Position numbers and translations under genes: made by a program. The notes under the pieces were generated by a model. That model worked only from the letters and a program-made list of their open reading frames with translations, was not told where the DNA came from and ran no database searches. 7,163 bases of DNA from contig CAMYQS010000069.1 of the NCBI GenBank assembly GCA_947296835.1, positions 1-7,163 on the forward strand, in the 5' to 3' direction. Positions 4,132 through 7,163 of this stretch are shown piece after piece (position 1 is the first letter of the stretch; the number at the start of each line of letters is the position of its first letter). The stretch comes from an uncultured Atopostipes sp. GTDB taxonomy: Bacteria > Bacillota > Bacilli > Lactobacillales > Carnobacteriaceae_A.

Positions 4132-6435
4132 TTAGTTTAATGTGATATCTGAATCTTTTTTAGACGATCCATCTGTTAAGTGCCAGATTTCGTTGTTGTA
4201 CTCTTCAATCGTACGGTCAGCTGAGAAGAATCCTGCTTTCGCAATGTTGATTAGAGATTTTTCTTGCCATACTGCTTGATCTTCATAGTCTTCAAACATT
4301 AAATCTTTAATTTGAATGAATTCAATTAAGTCAATTAATGCCATGAACCAGTCTTTGTTCTTGATGTCGTTGTATAGACGAGTTAAGTTTGCTTCGTTAC
4401 CAAGAGCCATCATTTCATCACCTACGATAAAGTCAACGATTGGTTGAATTTGACGTTTATTGTAGTAGTATTGAGGGTTGTAACCGTTCGTTTCGTATAA
4501 GTGAACAATTTCATCACTTGAGCGACCGAATAAGTAAATGTTGTCGTTACCTACTAATTCAGCAATCTCTACGTTTGCACCATCAAGTGTTGCAACAGTT
4601 AAAGCACCGTTTAACATGAACTTCATATTACCTGTACCACTTGCTTCTTTAGAAGCTAATGAGATTTGTTCCGAGATATCTGCAGCTGGGAATAAGTACT
4701 CTGCTTCACCAACGTTGTAGTTTTCAACAAATACTAATTGTAAGTGATCTTTTACATCTGCATCGTTTTCGATTAATTCAGATAGCGTTAATATTAAGTG
4801 AATAATGTCTTGTGCAATTGTATATGCTGGAGCTGCTTTACCACCAAAGATAATTGTGATTGGTGTTGCAGGGATGTTACCAGCTTTAATATCTAGATAT
4901 TTGTAGATTACGTATAATGCAAGCATTTGTTGACGTTTGTATTCGTGAATACGCTTGATTTGTACGTCAATGATTGAGTTAGGGTTAATCTTGATATCTT
5001 GCGTGCGTTCTAAGTGCTCAGCTAATTGAGCTTTCTTAATGTTCTTGATGTCTTTTAATTCTTGTAGGACTTTTTCATCTTTTTGGAATTCAAGTAAACC
5101 AGTTAAGTCAGCATCTAAGTGCCAGTCTGTACCGATTTTTTCATCTAGATAAGCTGTTAACTCAGGGTTTGCTGCCATGATCCAACGACGGAAAGTAATT
5201 CCGTTCGTCTTGTTTGAGAACTCTTCTGGATATAGTTCGTAGAATGGCTTCAATTCTGTTTCTTTTAGGATTTCAGTGTGTAACGCAGCAACTCCGTTTG
5301 TACTGAATCCAAAGTGAATTGCAATGTGAGCCATGTGTACAATATTATTTTCGTCAATAACGTGAACATTTGGCTTATCAGCAAATTGCTCTTTAATTTC
5401 AACATCTAGTTTCTCGATAATTGTTGCAATTTCAGGAACAACTTCTTTAACATCATCTAAAGGCCATTTCTCTAAAGCTTCCGCTAAGATTGTGTGGTTA
5501 GTAAACGCAACAATGTTACGTACGATAATAACTGCTTCATCATAACTTACGACGTGTTGAGTCGTTAATAGACGAATTAATTCAGGAATAATGAATGTTG
5601 GGTGCGTATCGTTAATTTGGATAACAACGTAATCAGCTAAATCATGTACGTTACTTCCACGTTCAATCGCTTCTGCAATCGCTAATTGTGCAGCGTTCGA
5701 AACCATGAAGTATTGTTGGTAAATACGTAATAAGTTACCGTTACGGTCGGAGTCATCTGGGTATAAGAATAACGTTAAGTTTTCTTCAATATTTGTTTTA
5801 TCAAATGTGATTGTACCCTCTTCGATAATATCACTTGAAACAGTATCTAAGTCAAATAGACGTAGGCGGTTTCTCTTACCTTGTTGGAATCCTAAAACTT
5901 CAAGATCATATAATGATGAAGTTAAAGTAAATTTACCAAAAGGAACTTCAAATGAAATGTCTGATTTTGTTAACCAAGTTGGCTCAGCTAACCACTCGTC
6001 TGGAGCATAATTTTGTTGGTGATCTTTGAAAATTTGTTTGAATAAACCAAAGTGGTAGTTTAATCCTACACCATCACCATTTAAGCCTAAAGTTGCAATC
6101 GAGTCTAAGAAACATGCCGCTAGACGACCTAGTCCACCGTTACCTAATGATGGCTCTTGCTCTGCTTCTTCAACTTCTGCTAATGACTTACCACTAGCTG
6201 CTAATTGGTTTTCTACTTCTTGGTATAAACCTAAGTTTAGTAAGTTATTCGATAGTAATTTACCGATTAAGAACTCAGCAGAAACGTAGTATAATTTTTT
6301 CTTACTTTCGTTAATTGGTTGGTCTTTTGCTTTATCTTGTACAAGATCCAATAGTAATTTATAGATTTCTTGGTTTGTACTTTCCTCTAATGTTTTATTG
6401 AATTTTTCTTTTGCAATTTCATTTAAATTAAGCAT
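4132..6435 (-). CDS. glgP: Glycogen/maltodextrin phosphorylase
   Basis: A 767-residue GT35 phosphorylase. It cleaves terminal alpha-1,4-linked glucose from glycogen or maltodextrins with phosphate, giving glucose-1-phosphate in the cytosol. The N-terminal half has KKLYYVSAEFLIGKLL (about 46-61) and EPSLGNGGLGRLAACFLD (94-111). The C-terminal half has KRIHEYKRQ (494-502), FGGKAAP, VENYNVGEAEYLFPAAD and the PLP site EASGTGNMKFMLNG, in which Lys605 is the lysine that binds pyridoxal phosphate. The length is close to streptococcal GlgP/MalP and shorter than animal enzymes, with no N-terminal phosphorylation region. The first ATG has AAGGGAG at 6442-6448, well spaced. It follows malQ by 41 bases with no terminator between, so the two are likely co-transcribed; a maltodextrin role is favoured because no glgB, glgC, glgD or glgA is in view. 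The frame is intact. Confidence 0.96.
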   Translation of the reverse strand: MLNLNEIAKEKFNKTLEESTNQEIYKLLLDLVQDKAKDQPINESKKKLYYVSAEFLIGKLLSNNLLNLGLYQEVENQLAASGKSLAEVEEAEQEPSLGNGGLGRLAACFLDSIATLGLNGDGVGLNYHFGLFKQIFKDHQQNYAPDEWLAEPTWLTKSDISFEVPFGKFTLTSSLYDLEVLGFQQGKRNRLRLFDLDTVSSDIIEEGTITFDKTNIEENLTLFLYPDDSDRNGNLLRIYQQYFMVSNAAQLAIAEAIERGSNVHDLADYVVIQINDTHPTFIIPELIRLLTTQHVVSYDEAVIIVRNIVAFTNHTILAEALEKWPLDDVKEVVPEIATIIEKLDVEIKEQFADKPNVHVIDENNIVHMAHIAIHFGFSTNGVAALHTEILKETELKPFYELYPEEFSNKTNGITFRRWIMAANPELTAYLDEKIGTDWHLDADLTGLLEFQKDEKVLQELKDIKNIKKAQLAEHLERTQDIKINPNSIIDVQIKRIHEYKRQQMLALYVIYKYLDIKAGNIPATPITIIFGGKAAPAYTIAQDIIHLILTLSELIENDADVKDHLQLVFVENYNVGEAEYLFPAADISEQISLASKEASGTGNMKFMLNGALTVATLDGANVEIAELVGNDNIYLFGRSSDEIVHLYETNGYNPQYYYNKRQIQPIVDFIVGDEMMALGNEANLTRLYNDIKNKDWFMALIDLIEFIQIKDLMFEDYEDQAVWQEKSLINIAKAGFFSADRTIEEYNNEIWHLTDGSSKKDSDITLN

Positions 6436-6476
6436 TTTATTCTCCCTTTAAATAATATTATATAATTTTTATATTT

Positions 6477-7163
6477 TTATGCCTCAGATAATTCGTCTTC
6501 AGTAACTTTTTTAGCTGCTTCTTTTTCTTTTTGGATCTTTAATTCATTTGTTCTGAAGTATGTGGTTGTCCAAGATAATAGTTTTTCTTTAACGTCGTTT
6601 GTGATCGCATCTGAAGTCATACGCCAATCCCAGTTACCTCCAACTGTTCCTGGAAGGTTCATTCTAGATTCAGCACCTAACTGTAATAAGTCTTGCATTG
6701 TATAGATAGCTGCGTCACTCGGTGATGCTGCAATACCACGGTTCATTGCGTCTGCAACGTGCTCCCCAGGACGTCTGTTTAAGTAAACGTCTACCTGATC
6801 GCGTTGTGCAGATTTTGCGTGGTTTAAGTACCAATCTAATGCTGTTGCATTATCATGCGTACCTACGTATGCAATTGTGTTATTTGGATAGTGATGTGGT
6901 AAATCTGTACTATCTACATCTACCGCAAAACCGTTTTGTAAAATCTTCATTCCTGGGAATCCAGTATCTTCTCGCATTTCAATTACTTCTTCAGTAATGA
7001 AACCAAGGTCTTCAGCGATCACGTTTAAATCACCAAGAGCTTTCTTGATGTGTCTAAATAATCGTGCACCAGGTCCAAGTTTCCATGATCCTGTTGCTGC
7101 CGTTTCAGATCCATAAGGAATTTCCCAGTAGCTTTCAAAGCCTCGGAAGTGGTCTATACGAAC
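6477..7163 (-). CDS. malQ: 4-alpha-glucanotransferase (amylomaltase), N-terminus outside window
   Basis: The frame is open to the window's right edge, so 228 C-terminal residues are visible, somewhat under half of a normal GH77 enzyme of about 500. The GTG at 7022 lies mid-domain and is not the start. All three catalytic acids are present: the nucleophile Asp4 of the fragment in VRIDHFRG, the acid/base Glu51 in IAEDLG, and Asp104 in VGTHDN. The 47-residue gap between the first two equals that in Thermus amylomaltase (D293, E340). MRDLSGFPG-type sequence follows as MREDTGFPGMKIL. MalQ moves alpha-1,4-glucan segments between maltodextrins, freeing glucose and making longer chains that the adjacent phosphorylase can use. 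The C-terminus has a charged Lys/Glu-rich tail (about 205-228). The promoter and any catabolite-control site lie beyond the window. Confidence 0.95.
   Translation of the reverse strand, partial: VRIDHFRGFESYWEIPYGSETAATGSWKLGPGARLFRHIKKALGDLNVIAEDLGFITEEVIEMREDTGFPGMKILQNGFAVDVDSTDLPHHYPNNTIAYVGTHDNATALDWYLNHAKSAQRDQVDVYLNRRPGEHVADAMNRGIAASPSDAAIYTMQDLLQLGAESRMNLPGTVGGNWDWRMTSDAITNDVKEKLLSWTTTYFRTNELKIQKEKEAAKKVTEDELSEA

Noticed and set aside
6722..6997. Plus-strand open frame opposite malQ
   Set aside because: It is antisense to conserved GH77 sequence, with a composition typical of a shadow frame.

Overview
The window looks like an AT-rich chromosomal segment from a low-GC Bacillota bacterium. 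Strong AGGAGG-type ribosome sites, sigma-A-like promoters, intrinsic hairpin/T-tract terminators, a TTG start and a lipobox-bearing lipoprotein all fit. The maltodextrin-type phosphorylase next to malQ and the long MntR-type DtxR regulator resemble Lactobacillales (streptococcus/carnobacterium-like) arrangements. That placement is an inference from remembered family sequences, not a search.

Layout. 1-563 (+) is the 3' part of a multi-pass membrane protein, possibly ZIP-like. It converges on 607-1323 (-), a protein with a helical N-terminus carrying an RNxxxH (HEPN-like) motif fused to a CBS pair; a 17-bp two-way terminator separates them. Next on the minus strand is a ChrR/YieF-like NAD(P)H-dependent FMN reductase (1467-2012) with its own promoter and terminator. 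Divergent from it is a manganese-type DtxR regulator, mntR (2190-2858), with a DtxR-like operator inside its promoter. A separately transcribed lipoprotein polysaccharide deacetylase follows (2998-3819). A 312-base convergent gap holds the deacetylase terminator and a long minus-strand hairpin ending the last operon: malQ (partial, 6477-7163) followed by glgP (4132-6435).

How the genes work together. MalQ and GlgP form a classical pair: MalQ rearranges maltodextrins into longer chains and GlgP phosphorolyses them to glucose-1-phosphate. The other genes look like independent single-gene units for metal sensing, redox, envelope modification and an uncharacterised nucleotide-sensing candidate. 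I see no mobile element, CRISPR array, tRNA or rRNA. Most of the window is ordinary housekeeping DNA. The observation most worth a second look is the HEPN-like/CBS protein, followed by the metal-responsive operator at mntR and a regulatory-site candidate at the deacetylase promoter.
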